NCBI GenBank assembly: GCA_963708865.1
Contig: CAVPUC010000004.1
Coordinates: forward strand, 496,001 to 560,000
Reading direction: 5' to 3'
Source of the DNA: DAIDKA01 sp963708865
GTDB lineage: Bacteria > Pseudomonadota > Gammaproteobacteria > Steroidobacterales > Steroidobacteraceae
DNA length: 64,000 bases
Positions within the stretch are counted from its first letter, which is position 1. Each line of letters starts with the position of its first letter. The translations under genes and the position numbers were made by a program. Positions 18,143 through 27,234 of this stretch are shown here, one piece after another. The notes beneath the pieces were generated by a model. That model was given only the letters and a program-made list of their open reading frames with translations. It had not been told where the DNA came from and did no database searches.

Positions 18143-18854
18143 GACGTTTGCTGAATGCCACCGCGGTGTAGCGTTCACCGGGCACGAGCGCATTGTGTCG
18201 GTCGAAGAGCACATCAGGCGCCAACTGGGACGGCTGCGCCTCCAGCACAGTGTCGAAATGCGCGGCGGTTGGCGTATCGCAAAATCGATAGTTGGTCGTA
18301 TGCAAGACCAGCAGCCCACCGGGCTTCAGACAGCGGTCGAAATCAGCAACCGTGCGCGCAAAATCCTCAAATCGCAGGCCAGGATCGCTGCGCTTGGCAC
18401 CATAGACGGTGAGATCCCCGAGACACAGCACCGCCAGGCAGAAGATGGCGTCATACGACTCGGCCGGTTCGTGCTCCGTGGAGGCCGCCGTTTCAAAACG
18501 GATATCTGCAAGGGTCTTGTCGGCGCGCGTGCGCGCCACGGCCCTGGCAATGTTACGCGCATTGATATCAATGCCCTTGAGGTGCGCGGTCGGAAAATAG
18601 CGGCGCAGACTGAAGAGCTCCTCGCCGCGCGAGCAGCCGAACGACAGAATACGCAGCTGCGGTCGTTCCTGAAGTTCAGCAGCCGCGAACCCGAACAGCC
18701 ACGGGTAGCGATCAGGCCGCGTGTAGTTGTAGGGCTGAAACTGTCCCTCGATACGGCGCGTGAGCCGGAAGCGCCAATGGCTCGCGACACTGCGCAAGGC
18801 GCGACGCCAGTCGCGCACCGCCGTGCGCAGCGTGCTGTGATCCGCAGATCTCAT
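18105..18854 (-). CDS. class I SAM-dependent methyltransferase
   Basis: A predicted cytoplasmic methyltransferase of 249 residues from ATG 18854 (a 259-residue form from 18884 is also open but would overlap the divergent gene). Motif I is ILSFGCSRGEELFSLR, a variant of the usual DxGxGxG loop. Acidic residue GIDINARNI (motif II) and AIFCLAVLCLGD (motif IV) follow, then FDRCLKPGGLLVLHTTNYRF. The 5' end lies only 8 bp from the plus-strand fusion gene. Confidence 0.8.
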   Translation of the reverse strand: MRSADHSTLRTAVRDWRRALRSVASHWRFRLTRRIEGQFQPYNYTRPDRYPWLFGFAAAELQERPQLRILSFGCSRGEELFSLRRYFPTAHLKGIDINARNIARAVARTRADKTLADIRFETAASTEHEPAESYDAIFCLAVLCLGDLTVYGAKRSDPGLRFEDFARTVADFDRCLKPGGLLVLHTTNYRFCDTPTAAHFDTVLEAQPSQLAPDVLFDRHNALVPGERYTAVAFSKRPIALRHADPTDG

Positions 18855-18862
18855 TTGAAGCC

Positions 18863-20956
18863 ATGATAGCAATCGACTCTGCACTGCGCGTGCTGGTCAT
18901 CGGTGCCGGTCCCGCATCGGTTGCCCTGCACCTGCCTGCGCTCGCGCGCCTGCGCGACCAGGGACGCATCACCTTGAACCATGTGGTGGATCTGGACAGT
19001 ACCCGCGCCGCGGCGGCCTGCCGCGAATTCGGTTTTCGCGAACACTCCGGTGCGGCCGAAGCGGCGCTGGAACGCAAGGATGTGGACGCGGCCTACATCC
19101 TGGGCAGCGCGCAGATGCACTACGACTACGGCCTCCTGGCGCTGCGCGGCGGCAAACATCTGTTCGTCGAAAAGCCCATCGCCCCCTCCTACCGGCAGGC
19201 GCTGGAGCTCGCACAGACGGCACGCGATCAGGGCCTGATCGCCGTCGGTGGACTCAACCGGCGCTTCCAGCGCGCGCTGGCCGCCGTACGGGGGCGCGCC
19301 GGCAAGTCCGGTTGGCGGCTTGCCCAGGCCGTGTTCCATAAACCCGAACTCGCCAAGCCGCCGCCGTTCGGCGCCCGCACCTGGCTCACCGCGAACGGCA
19401 TTCATGCCCTGGATGCGCTGGTATTCATGATGGGCGCTCTGCCCGATCAGCTGTTCGCCCAGGCCGTGGGTGACGATGCCGCCGCGCCCACTACGTTCTC
19501 GGTGCTGATGCGCTGGCGGGACGGTCGCCAGGGCGTATTCCTGTGCAACAACGCAGCAGGCAGGCGATGCGAGGAATATACATTCCACGCACCGGGCGAG
19601 ACCTGTTCGGTCACGGAATCGGGCCTGGTCGTGGAAACCCACGGCACCCGGATCAACACACCGCTGGCCATGCAAGCAGACGGCATCGACGCCGAGCACG
19701 CGGCGTTTCTGCTTGCCATTCAGTCGGGCACGCCGCCTGCCCATAGCCTGCACGCCGTCGCGCCGTCGCTGTACCTCGCGGAGCTGATCGAGGCCGGGTA
19801 CTGCGGCCGCGTTTCTCTCCCCCGCAATGACACCGCGCGGCCACGCAGGTCGCAAAGCCGCTCCCAGTCCATCCTGGTCGACCAGCCGGCAGGGCTCACT
19901 TGCGCGCTCGCGCAACACCTGAACCGCTTCCGGCTCGTATCGCGCGATGACATTGAGCGCTCCTCCTCGGAGCGGCCCGATGTCATCGGCGCAATCCTCG
20001 GGCGCGGCGCGGCGCCGCTCACGGACGAAGCGCTGAACAAGTTGCCGGAACTTTCTGTGGTTGGCGTCGTGGCGCTGTCGGTAGCGCGCTATGAGCCCGA
20101 GCAGTTGCTGGCACGCGGTACCACACTCATCAACGCCAGCAGCGCCTATGCCGACAGTGTTGCCGAATTCGCGCTCGGCCTCGCGATACTCGGGCGGCGC
20201 CGGGCGTTCATGTCGCATCTGATCATGCGCGCCGGCGGCTGGGGGAGCGATCGGCGCCGCAATGGCTGGCAACGCGCCACCGAAGTCGCCGCACGGCGCG
20301 CACGCTCGCTGCTGCGATGGCTCGGTCTGGAGCCGCTGGCCCGAAAACTGCGGACCGCTGTAAGGCCGGCCGGCAGCGGGCTGCCAAGGCAGCCGTCCGC
20401 GCCGCGCCTGCTGCGCGGCGCCAGCGCCGGGCTGATCGGGTGGAGCGCCAACGCGCAGGCTCTGTGCGAGCGTCTGATCGCCGCCGGCGTGACGGTGCGG
20501 GTTTTCTCCGAGCATGCTGCGCCCGCTGCCATCCGGACCGCGGGGGCCAGCCCGGTCGCGTTGGAGGAAGCACTGGCCGCCGACATCGTCTCGCTGCATC
20601 GTGGCCTCACGCCCCAGACTTACCACTTTTTGGGAGCTCCCGAGCTTGCCCGGTTACGGCCGGGCGCCGTCCTCATTAACATCGCGCGCGGCGCGCTGAT
20701 CGAACCCGCAGCGCTGCTGGCGCGCCTGCAGCCGGGCGACATCACGGCCTGCCTCGACACCTTTGAGACGGAACCCGCCCCCGCCGCGGCGCCGCTGCGC
20801 CGCTTGGCCAATGTCTTTCTCACCTCGCACATTGCCGGCGGTTCCGCCGAGCTGCACGCGGCGGCGGCCGAAGAAGTGGTCCGCAAGGTGGCTGCATTTC
20901 TGTCAGGCGAAGCGGTTGATAAGGTCTCTGTCGAGCGCCTGGCCACGATGAGCTGA
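18863..20956 (+). CDS. fusion of Gfo/Idh/MocA oxidoreductase and D-2-hydroxyacid dehydrogenase-like domain
   Basis: A 697-residue two-enzyme fusion. Residues about 1-320 form a Gfo/Idh/MocA NAD(P)-dependent oxidoreductase: LVIGAG (11-16), EKP (103-105), VGGLNRRF and NGIHALDALVF with the catalytic-type His. Residues about 345-690 resemble D-isomer-specific 2-hydroxyacid dehydrogenases: LINASSAYADSVAEFAL, INIARGALIEP (catalytic Arg), DTFETEP (Glu) and LTSHIAGG (His). The dinucleotide-binding loop of the second half reads IGWSANAQAL in place of GxGxxG, so its cofactor use may be altered or lost. The gene is intact with no break between halves. It overlaps the convergent gene by 54 bp. Likely works on a sugar or hydroxy acid intermediate of the island. 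Confidence 0.8.
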   Translation: MIAIDSALRVLVIGAGPASVALHLPALARLRDQGRITLNHVVDLDSTRAAAACREFGFREHSGAAEAALERKDVDAAYILGSAQMHYDYGLLALRGGKHLFVEKPIAPSYRQALELAQTARDQGLIAVGGLNRRFQRALAAVRGRAGKSGWRLAQAVFHKPELAKPPPFGARTWLTANGIHALDALVFMMGALPDQLFAQAVGDDAAAPTTFSVLMRWRDGRQGVFLCNNAAGRRCEEYTFHAPGETCSVTESGLVVETHGTRINTPLAMQADGIDAEHAAFLLAIQSGTPPAHSLHAVAPSLYLAELIEAGYCGRVSLPRNDTARPRRSQSRSQSILVDQPAGLTCALAQHLNRFRLVSRDDIERSSSERPDVIGAILGRGAAPLTDEALNKLPELSVVGVVALSVARYEPEQLLARGTTLINASSAYADSVAEFALGLAILGRRRAFMSHLIMRAGGWGSDRRRNGWQRATEVAARRARSLLRWLGLEPLARKLRTAVRPAGSGLPRQPSAPRLLRGASAGLIGWSANAQALCERLIAAGVTVRVFSEHAAPAAIRTAGASPVALEEALAADIVSLHRGLTPQTYHFLGAPELARLRPGAVLINIARGALIEPAALLARLQPGDITACLDTFETEPAPAAAPLRRLANVFLTSHIAGGSAELHAAAAEEVVRKVAAFLSGEAVDKVSVERLATMS

Positions 20957-22465
20957 ACCTGCCAGCACCAGGAGCTCATCGATGGCGGCAGGCCGCAGGG
21001 GACAGATGTACCGGGCACACTCGATCCGGGCACGCTGCGCGGCGTCCAGGTCCGGCGCCTCGGCGCTATGCCGTACACAGCGCACGAACTCCTCAGGGCA
21101 GTGGACCGTCACGCGCCATTCCCCGACGGTGAAGAGCGGATCGAACGCCATTTCATCCGGCCGCGCCACGTAGATGGGCCTGGCGCCGAGGCTGCCTGCC
21201 TGCACGGCGGCCGATGACCCACGGTACAGGCAGTAACGCGCCTCGGCGCATTCCTGCGCGAGATCCTGGCTCGAGATCCGGACATTCTGCGGCAGCTGCC
21301 GCAGGTTCGAATGCAGACGTGCCAGCTGCGAGAAATCGACGATCGGGTGCGGCCGCAGCACGAACGTCAGGTCCGGGCAGCGCTGCGCGCAAGCGATCGC
21401 GAAGTTGAACAGCACGATGGATTCGCTCTCCTGCGCATCGGGAAGCACCAGGCACAGGCCGCGCCGCTTGAGCCACGACCGATGTCCGGTGCTCTCGATG
21501 TGGCGGTGTGAGCCGTATTCAATCAAGTGCACGGCGCACAGTTGCGGGCTGGCCGCCAACATCGCGTGCGAAGGCGGGCCCAGCGTCAGGATGACGTCCG
21601 GGTCGGCCCCACCGTGCGGTGCGCCGATGCAACGGCGGATCGCATGGGCATGCTGCAGCAGCACCGCATGTTGATAGCCCACGCACAGCGGCGGGTGCTG
21701 CACGGTGCGCGCCGCATGCCAGATGACCCGTTCACAGGCATCGCCCTCATGCGTGGTGATGATGAGTGCTGGCCTGCGCTGCGCGCAGATCCGCGCAACG
21801 GTCGCGTGCAAACGCAGATTTGCGAATGTTTGCCCGCGTAGCATGTCGCGACTGGCAAGCAGGCCGAGTGCGCGCACCAGCGGATCGGCACGGTTGAATG
21901 CCTGCCGGCGCAGGCGCCGAGCGGCCCGAAGGCATCGCCACCAGATACGCAGCTCCGCGGCGAGCGGCACCGCGCACGGCACCAGCTGCCGCTGCGCGGA
22001 TGGCGGCTGCGCGGCGTACGCCCGGCGCGCCACATCATCGCGCAGGTGATCAATCAGCAGCAGCACGCTGCTCACGCCGCGCGCGTGCAGCAATCGCTGC
22101 AGGGCCCCGAAGTACGCGTCATCGTCGCCCTGCAGCTGCGCAGGCGTGGTCAAATGGGAAACGATCAGCACCTGGACCTGCGCGTGCGACTCGCGCTTCA
22201 GCATCGCGCCAGCCGTCTGTCGCGCCGAACGCCACAACGTGCGGGCTGCGCGCAAGCCCGCGAGCAGCCCGCGCACGGGAAGGTTCGGCGCGATTACCCT
22301 TCCCACCTTATTCACAGGCAGTGCCGACTCGTATTGCTGCAGCCACCCCGGCGTTTCTTTCACCACATGCAGCAACGGCACGGCGAGCCGCTCCAGCCCG
22401 GCGTCCGGCGCTCGCAGCCACTCATCGCACGCGGCGGCAACGGCGGAATATTGCTGTGGTGTCAC
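20903..22465 (-). CDS. glycosyltransferase-like / surface-carbohydrate biosynthesis protein
   Basis: A 520-residue protein with a GT-B-like C-terminal half: LCLVLPDAQESESIVLFNFA, FVLRPHPIVDFSQL, a Ser-rich stretch YCLYRGSSAAVQAGSLG and RPIYVARPDE. This pattern resembles CDP-glycerol/Kdo-type transferases and surface-carbohydrate proteins. The middle (VLIVSHLTTPAQ) forms the N-terminal Rossmann half. The start is GTG 22465, which overlaps the upstream stop (GTGA), so it is translationally coupled to the methyltransferase. The acceptor and donor are unknown, and family assignment is tentative. Confidence 0.55.
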   Translation of the reverse strand: MTPQQYSAVAAACDEWLRAPDAGLERLAVPLLHVVKETPGWLQQYESALPVNKVGRVIAPNLPVRGLLAGLRAARTLWRSARQTAGAMLKRESHAQVQVLIVSHLTTPAQLQGDDDAYFGALQRLLHARGVSSVLLLIDHLRDDVARRAYAAQPPSAQRQLVPCAVPLAAELRIWWRCLRAARRLRRQAFNRADPLVRALGLLASRDMLRGQTFANLRLHATVARICAQRRPALIITTHEGDACERVIWHAARTVQHPPLCVGYQHAVLLQHAHAIRRCIGAPHGGADPDVILTLGPPSHAMLAASPQLCAVHLIEYGSHRHIESTGHRSWLKRRGLCLVLPDAQESESIVLFNFAIACAQRCPDLTFVLRPHPIVDFSQLARLHSNLRQLPQNVRISSQDLAQECAEARYCLYRGSSAAVQAGSLGARPIYVARPDEMAFDPLFTVGEWRVTVHCPEEFVRCVRHSAEAPDLDAAQRARIECARYICPLRPAAIDELLVLAGSAHRGQALDRDLINRFA

Positions 22466-23157
22466 GGCTTGCGCAGCCGCAAGACCAGCGCGACCGGGAC
22501 TTCCAGCGCCATGCGATCGAAACGTGCGCCAACCGGAATGTCGTCCGGCTCGAGCATGGGTTCGAGCACCTGTTCGACCTGCAGGCCCACGGCGGTGCAG
22601 GCCGCATGCCAGTGGCTGTACAGGTGCTGGGTGTGGCGCACGGCGTAGCGCCGGCTGCCGCACCTGAAGTCACGCTGCCAACCGAGCGCGTGGCCGATCG
22701 GATGCACGTCGCTGCATAACACCGAGCCGCCAGGTCGCGTGACGCGGTGCAGTTCATGCAAGCCCTGTCGCAGGTCATCGATATGGCCTATCACCAGGCC
22801 GCAGACCGTCACGTCCGCCCAGTCATCCGCCACGGGCAGCGCCAGCAGATCGCCTTGCCTCAGCGTGATGTCGGCGCTGACGTTGTAGCTGGCAAATTGC
22901 GCACCGGCGCGCTCGAGCATGTGCGGCGACAAATCCACGCCGCTGACGCGGGTCGCGCCACCCCGCAAGGCATGCAGCAGGTAGCGTCCGCTGCCGCAAC
23001 CCACATCGAGCACACACTGTCCCTGCAGCGCGCCCTGCATCAAGCCGAGCATGGCGCGCTCCTCGGCCCGCATGAGCGGATTGTGTGCCTGCGCCGGGTA
23101 GCTCGAGGCCCAAAGCGCGTAGGCCGCCGCCGGCTCCATCAGCTTGGCGCGCGCCAT
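22462..23157 (-). CDS. class I SAM-dependent methyltransferase (UbiE-like)
   Basis: A 231-residue methyltransferase. Motif I is CVLDVGCGSGRYLLHAL, with the acidic SAM-ribose ligand in VSGVDLSPHML, motif IV in ADVTVCGLVIGHI and motif post-IV in VTRPGGSVLCSDVHP. The start ATG 23157 overlaps the amidohydrolase stop by one base (TGATG), and its own stop overlaps the GTG of the next gene. Small-molecule methylation is likely. Confidence 0.82.
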   Translation of the reverse strand: MARAKLMEPAAAYALWASSYPAQAHNPLMRAEERAMLGLMQGALQGQCVLDVGCGSGRYLLHALRGGATRVSGVDLSPHMLERAGAQFASYNVSADITLRQGDLLALPVADDWADVTVCGLVIGHIDDLRQGLHELHRVTRPGGSVLCSDVHPIGHALGWQRDFRCGSRRYAVRHTQHLYSHWHAACTAVGLQVEQVLEPMLEPDDIPVGARFDRMALEVPVALVLRLRKP

Positions 23158-24317
23158 CAGGCGGCTTCGAGCCCGGGCTCGAGCGCCAGCAGCGCTGGCT
23201 CCGCCAAGGATCTCGCCAGCAACTTCGGCTTGCCATCGAGCAGCACCGGCACGGTCGCGATGGCCGCCGCCGCGAACCATTCAGCGAAATCCGGATCGGC
23301 GATTTGCGGCAGGCCGGCGCGCACCACCGCCCGGATCTGCTTGCGTTCGATGCCCACCAGGCTTGCGGCTTCACTGCCGCCGTGGTCCTCGACGATGACC
23401 AGATCGGCCGGTGCTCCTGCCACCAAGGCGCCGCGCGCGACCAGCCGCAGAATGCGTGCGGCATGGGTGGTCACGAGCTCAAGCGCCGCCTCGTGACCGA
23501 GTTCGCGACGTTCGGTCACGCCGCGCAATTCCTCGAGCAGATCCCGCGCACCGCTGAGCCGTGAATCACTGCCCAGTGCCAGCCGGCCGGCCGCGTTCAG
23601 TCGTTCGGGCGCGAGCGACCGATGCAGCAGATTGCGATTGCTGGTCGGACACCACACCACCGCCGCATGGGCGGCGATGATTCGGTCGATGTCCGGCTCG
23701 CCCAGTCCCACACCGTGGATCAGCACGGTATTGCTCGCCAGACACCCCATCTGATCTAACTGCGACAATTCCGCCTGCGCCACCGCATCGGTGCCTTCTG
23801 CCAGATGAATCATCCACGGCCACTGGGACCGGGTGGCGGCAAAACTCTCACGCACCGGCGGCCCATATTGCGGCCATCCAAGCGCATAGCTCCAGCCGTA
23901 ATCACGCAGCACGGTAATCGGAAAATCCGCGGAGTCGAACGCCGGATGCCAGTGATCGTGATGCGCCACGCTGGTGGTGCCGGCCAACAGATTCTTGAGC
24001 GCCCCGTGTCGCAGGCGCAGTGCCTTGGGCACCTGCAGCGCCGCGACGACCTCGGGCGCATCGAAGTGCATCTGAAAGGCCGCGATCCAGGCATAACTGT
24101 TCGCAAAGGCAGTGCTGATGGGCAGCGCCGGCACGGCATTGAGCTGCAGATGCTCGTGCGCATTGATGAGCCCGGGGAAGATCAGGTGATGGCGAAGATC
24201 GACCGGGTATGCCCGCCGCTGCAGCGCCGCGCCGATGCGGCCGCTGCCGATCGGCAGGCCAGTGCGCGAGCTGCCCCCGCCCTTGACCACCCGCGCGTGA
24301 CAAAGGGTCGCCTCCAC
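23157..24317 (-). CDS. amidohydrolase-superfamily protein
   Basis: A 386-residue metal-dependent hydrolase of the cytosine deaminase/TRZ-ATZ branch. Motifs in order: GLINAHEHLQ (metal-binding His54 and His56), HHDHWH, LIHGVGLGE (His) and GSDSRLSG (Asp). The C-terminus carries the usual GALVAGAPADLVIVED segment. It probably deaminates or opens an amide or heterocycle ring. GTG start at 24317; 4 bp from the upstream methyltransferase stop. Part of a co-directional run with methyltransferases on both sides. Confidence 0.82.
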   Translation of the reverse strand: MEATLCHARVVKGGGSSRTGLPIGSGRIGAALQRRAYPVDLRHHLIFPGLINAHEHLQLNAVPALPISTAFANSYAWIAAFQMHFDAPEVVAALQVPKALRLRHGALKNLLAGTTSVAHHDHWHPAFDSADFPITVLRDYGWSYALGWPQYGPPVRESFAATRSQWPWMIHLAEGTDAVAQAELSQLDQMGCLASNTVLIHGVGLGEPDIDRIIAAHAAVVWCPTSNRNLLHRSLAPERLNAAGRLALGSDSRLSGARDLLEELRGVTERRELGHEAALELVTTHAARILRLVARGALVAGAPADLVIVEDHGGSEAASLVGIERKQIRAVVRAGLPQIADPDFAEWFAAAAIATVPVLLDGKPKLLARSLAEPALLALEPGLEAA

Positions 24318-24321
24318 GGAC

Positions 24322-25164
24322 TCAACGCCTGCGCATCACGATGAGGAAATGGTCGCCCATGTCGCGCAGCAGCGGCGACGCCCCCCAGTAGTCATCGAGC
24401 CGGCCCAGGCGCTCGCACCACCGGCGCCGGCGGCGATAGTAGGCCACCAGATAGGGCGGTGGCATGAACAGGCTCAGCGCCCGATAGCTGAGCAGGGAGA
24501 AATGCCCGGCAAACGCGCGATGGAACTCGCGCGGCAGGTAATAGTGGGTCCAAATGGTGTGCCGGTTCATGCTCACGGCGGTGGCGCCCCGGGAAGCCCG
24601 TACCAGCGCTCGCTTGAAGCGACCGCGCACGGCGTAGTGTGCGAGCTCCCAGGGGCAGATCCGGCCGATCACCGAAAAGATGAGCCGCCCGTGCGGCCGC
24701 AGCAGCCGCGCGCACTGGGCCGCGACCGCGGGCAGATCCGGGGTGCAGTTCAGCGGTCCGAAATTCGAATAGATCGCATCGAAGCCGTCGTTCAGCAGGT
24801 CCAGCTGCTGGATGCCGAGGTGCAGCGCGGTGATCCGCGAGGCCAGCTGCTGCGCAACGGCACGCGCGCTGGTGCGCTCGATCATCTGCGCCGACCAGTC
24901 GGTCGCCACGACCTCAAAGCCACGGCGGGCGAACTCCACGGCATCCAGCCCGGTGCCGCACCCCAGATCCAGCAAGCGCCCGCCCGGCGGCAGCTCGCGG
25001 GACACGGCGTCCCACAGCGCCCGGCGCATCCGCTGGATCAGCTCGTTGTTGCCGCGCGGCCCGTCGTAATCGGCCGCGACGCTGTCAAAGGCACGCTGCG
25101 TTTCGAGAAGTTGCGCCTCACGCAGTCCCGTCGAACGAACGGCCTGTGTTGCGTGTGTTTCCAT
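24322..25164 (-). CDS. class I SAM-dependent methyltransferase with C-terminal extension
   Basis: A 280-residue methyltransferase. Motif I LLDLGCGTGLDAVEFAR, then VATDWSAQMIE, DAIYSNFGPLNC and LLRPHGRLIFSVIGR. The last third is rich in aromatic and basic residues (YLVAYYRRRRRWCERLG), as in lipid- or quinone-type methyltransferases. ATG at 25164. It is 49 bp downstream of the ferritin-like fusion gene and precedes the amidohydrolase. Confidence 0.82.
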   Translation of the reverse strand: METHATQAVRSTGLREAQLLETQRAFDSVAADYDGPRGNNELIQRMRRALWDAVSRELPPGGRLLDLGCGTGLDAVEFARRGFEVVATDWSAQMIERTSARAVAQQLASRITALHLGIQQLDLLNDGFDAIYSNFGPLNCTPDLPAVAAQCARLLRPHGRLIFSVIGRICPWELAHYAVRGRFKRALVRASRGATAVSMNRHTIWTHYYLPREFHRAFAGHFSLLSYRALSLFMPPPYLVAYYRRRRRWCERLGRLDDYWGASPLLRDMGDHFLIVMRRR

Positions 25165-25213
25165 AGCCTTGTGCCGTGGGTACCTCCCTGGGCCCCGCGG
25201 GTTCAGGCCAGCG

Positions 25214-27217
25214 CTAGCGGTCCGACCGGAAGCCTATTTTGGCGTGGGTACCGTCGCAGAATGGCTTGGTCGCACTGCCACCGCAGCGGCACAGGGTGGC
25301 CGTGACGGTTCGGGCCACGAGCCGGCCGGTGCCGCTGACGATCTGCAGATTGCCGCGCACGGCAAGCGGTCCATTGGGCTGGGGATCGATCGCCAGGGGC
25401 CCATCGACCTGCGGAATCGGGTCCGGCTGCGTCGTCGGTGGCTCACCGGTGGCGCCGAATTCCACGGCGTGATGGGAACCATCACAGAATGGTTTGCTCT
25501 TGGAGGCACCGCAACGGCACAGCGTCGCGCGATAGCCGTGCTGCTCACCGTCGATCAGCAGCGGCGCACGGAACGCGTAGGGGCCGCCCTCACGCACTGT
25601 AGCAAGATTGACGGGCGGCGCCTGCTCCTGCGCTGCGCCATCCAGCCGCGTGTAGCGGATTGCGCCGGACGGGCACAAATGAGCGATCTCGACCACGGCT
25701 TCAACCGGCATGGCATCCGGATGGATCCAGGGCCCCTTCACGTTGGCGAGAAAGACCTTGGGCGCACCGGTGACGCAAAAGCGTGCATGAATGCAGCGTC
25801 GGCCTTCGAACTTGAGCTCGATGCGATCGCTGCGCACGGTCTCGACGCCATCCTCGACAGTAGTCGGGGAACTGTGCGCGGCGGCGGCGCGAGCCGCTGC
25901 GGAATCATCCACCGCGGCACTGGGCTTGGCAGCCGGCGGCGCAGTCGGTGCGCCGGTGAGCTTCTGGCTCATGTCAAAGCCGCGCACCGCCCGCGCATAC
26001 AGGTAGGCGAACTGGTCCCGCGCCGTGCGCACCCGCGGATCATCAGGGCTGTGCAGTTCGTTGGCGGCCCGCGTAAAGCACTCCAGCCGCTCAAGAAAGC
26101 CGCGCCGCGCGGCGCGGCCGGGCGGCAGCGGTGACGCATCGCGCAAGGCAATGAAGGACATGCCCGCATTGCAGCCCGGATTGGAGGGGCCCGCCGGCAG
26201 CCGCGCGGCGCGCTCCGCCAGTGGCGTGATGGCGCGCATCAACCCTACGGCCAGATCCACGGCCAGGGATTTTTCTGCCTGCGGACCGCGGATCGCATAG
26301 GCGTAGGCCAGCAGCCGCACCATCAGCCCATAGGCCGCGTTCGCCAGATCCACCACGGCGATCGCTGCGGAATCCTCGATCCACACGCGGCCTTCCGGCC
26401 GCGGCGGCTCACGCAGCACCGGATTGGTGGCGGCCGGAAATGCCGGCACGAACTGCGGATTCGCGCGCAGCAGCCGCTGGTATTCCTCGCGAATGCTGCT
26501 GAAGCGCTGGTAATGCGAATCGGTCGAGTCGTGCGGCGCGCCCTCGCCCTGTACCACGATGGCATTGAAAGCCGCGGTCGCCGTCTTCAGGCAGATGACG
26601 CGCTTGGCGGCCGGCAGTGCCACCTCATTCGGTGACAGCTGCAGCGCCGGATCGCCATCGAACGCATTGTCCTCGCTCTCGCGCGCGACCAGGTCACACA
26701 GACCGGCGGACAGAGCGGCGTAAAAATCTCCCACCGTCGCGTAATCGATCCCCATCGGGGTGATGCGCGCAAGCGCATTGCCGCGTCCGTAACGGCCCGC
26801 GTAGACGAACCCCTCGCCGTCAGGCTCCGTGGAGCCATTGGGCCGTTCCAGATAGATGAAATGCTGCAGCGTCGCGCCATTGAAAGGCGCGAGCCGCACG
26901 GTCACGCTTGCCGGCAGATTGCCGGGATCGAGCGGAAAATTCGCGCGGCCAAATCGCGGCGTCCCGCCCAGCGCCGAGGTGATGTTCCATACCGCCGTCA
27001 GATGCCCCATCTCCTCCACCGATACCTTGATCAGTTCGCCACGCCAGCGGCGCACGGCTTCGACCTCCTCGGCGCGCAGACCCTCGGCCTCGCTGTCCTT
27101 GAGGCTGAACGCCGCGTACAGATAGGTGCACATCAGATTGTGCTCAAGTTCCGCCGCTTCGTAGAGCGCGTGCAGGATCTCTTCGCGACTCTTGAGTCGC
27201 ACTGCGGGCATCTCCAT
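25214..27217 (-). CDS. ferritin-like (VioB-type) / mono-cluster / double CDGSH iron-sulfur fusion protein
   Basis: A 667-residue multi-domain metalloprotein. Residues about 1-370 are a VioB-like ferritin-like domain (LYEAAELEHNLMCTYLYAAF, then KVSVEEMGHLTAVWNI), giving Glu/His ligands for a di-iron site. After a Pro/Ala linker, about 455-530 is a Fer4_19-type domain (GRRCIHARFCVTGAPKVF and HLCPSGAIRY). Two CDGSH-type domains follow, each with the C-x-C...C-x3-H pattern: LCRCGASKSKPFCDGSHHA and LCRCGGSATKPFCDGTHAK. ATG 27217 is preferred, with CAGGAG upstream. The esterase gene ends 17 bp before it. The protein likely couples electron transfer to an oxidative step; the reaction is unknown. Confidence 0.8.
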   Translation of the reverse strand: MEMPAVRLKSREEILHALYEAAELEHNLMCTYLYAAFSLKDSEAEGLRAEEVEAVRRWRGELIKVSVEEMGHLTAVWNITSALGGTPRFGRANFPLDPGNLPASVTVRLAPFNGATLQHFIYLERPNGSTEPDGEGFVYAGRYGRGNALARITPMGIDYATVGDFYAALSAGLCDLVARESEDNAFDGDPALQLSPNEVALPAAKRVICLKTATAAFNAIVVQGEGAPHDSTDSHYQRFSSIREEYQRLLRANPQFVPAFPAATNPVLREPPRPEGRVWIEDSAAIAVVDLANAAYGLMVRLLAYAYAIRGPQAEKSLAVDLAVGLMRAITPLAERAARLPAGPSNPGCNAGMSFIALRDASPLPPGRAARRGFLERLECFTRAANELHSPDDPRVRTARDQFAYLYARAVRGFDMSQKLTGAPTAPPAAKPSAAVDDSAAARAAAAHSSPTTVEDGVETVRSDRIELKFEGRRCIHARFCVTGAPKVFLANVKGPWIHPDAMPVEAVVEIAHLCPSGAIRYTRLDGAAQEQAPPVNLATVREGGPYAFRAPLLIDGEQHGYRATLCRCGASKSKPFCDGSHHAVEFGATGEPPTTQPDPIPQVDGPLAIDPQPNGPLAVRGNLQIVSGTGRLVARTVTATLCRCGGSATKPFCDGTHAKIGFRSDR

Positions 27218-27234
27218 GGAACTTGGCTCCTGTA

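Noticed and set aside
18851..20626. A 591-residue open frame antisense to the oxidoreductase fusion
   Set aside because: It lies opposite a clearly conserved gene and has no recognisable motif; long antisense frames are common in GC-rich DNA.
20903..22663. A longer 586-residue form of the glycosyltransferase-like protein
   Set aside because: The extra N-terminal residues lie wholly inside the upstream methyltransferase and are Arg/Pro/Gly-rich, typical of a shadow frame; the GTGA overlap gives a better start.
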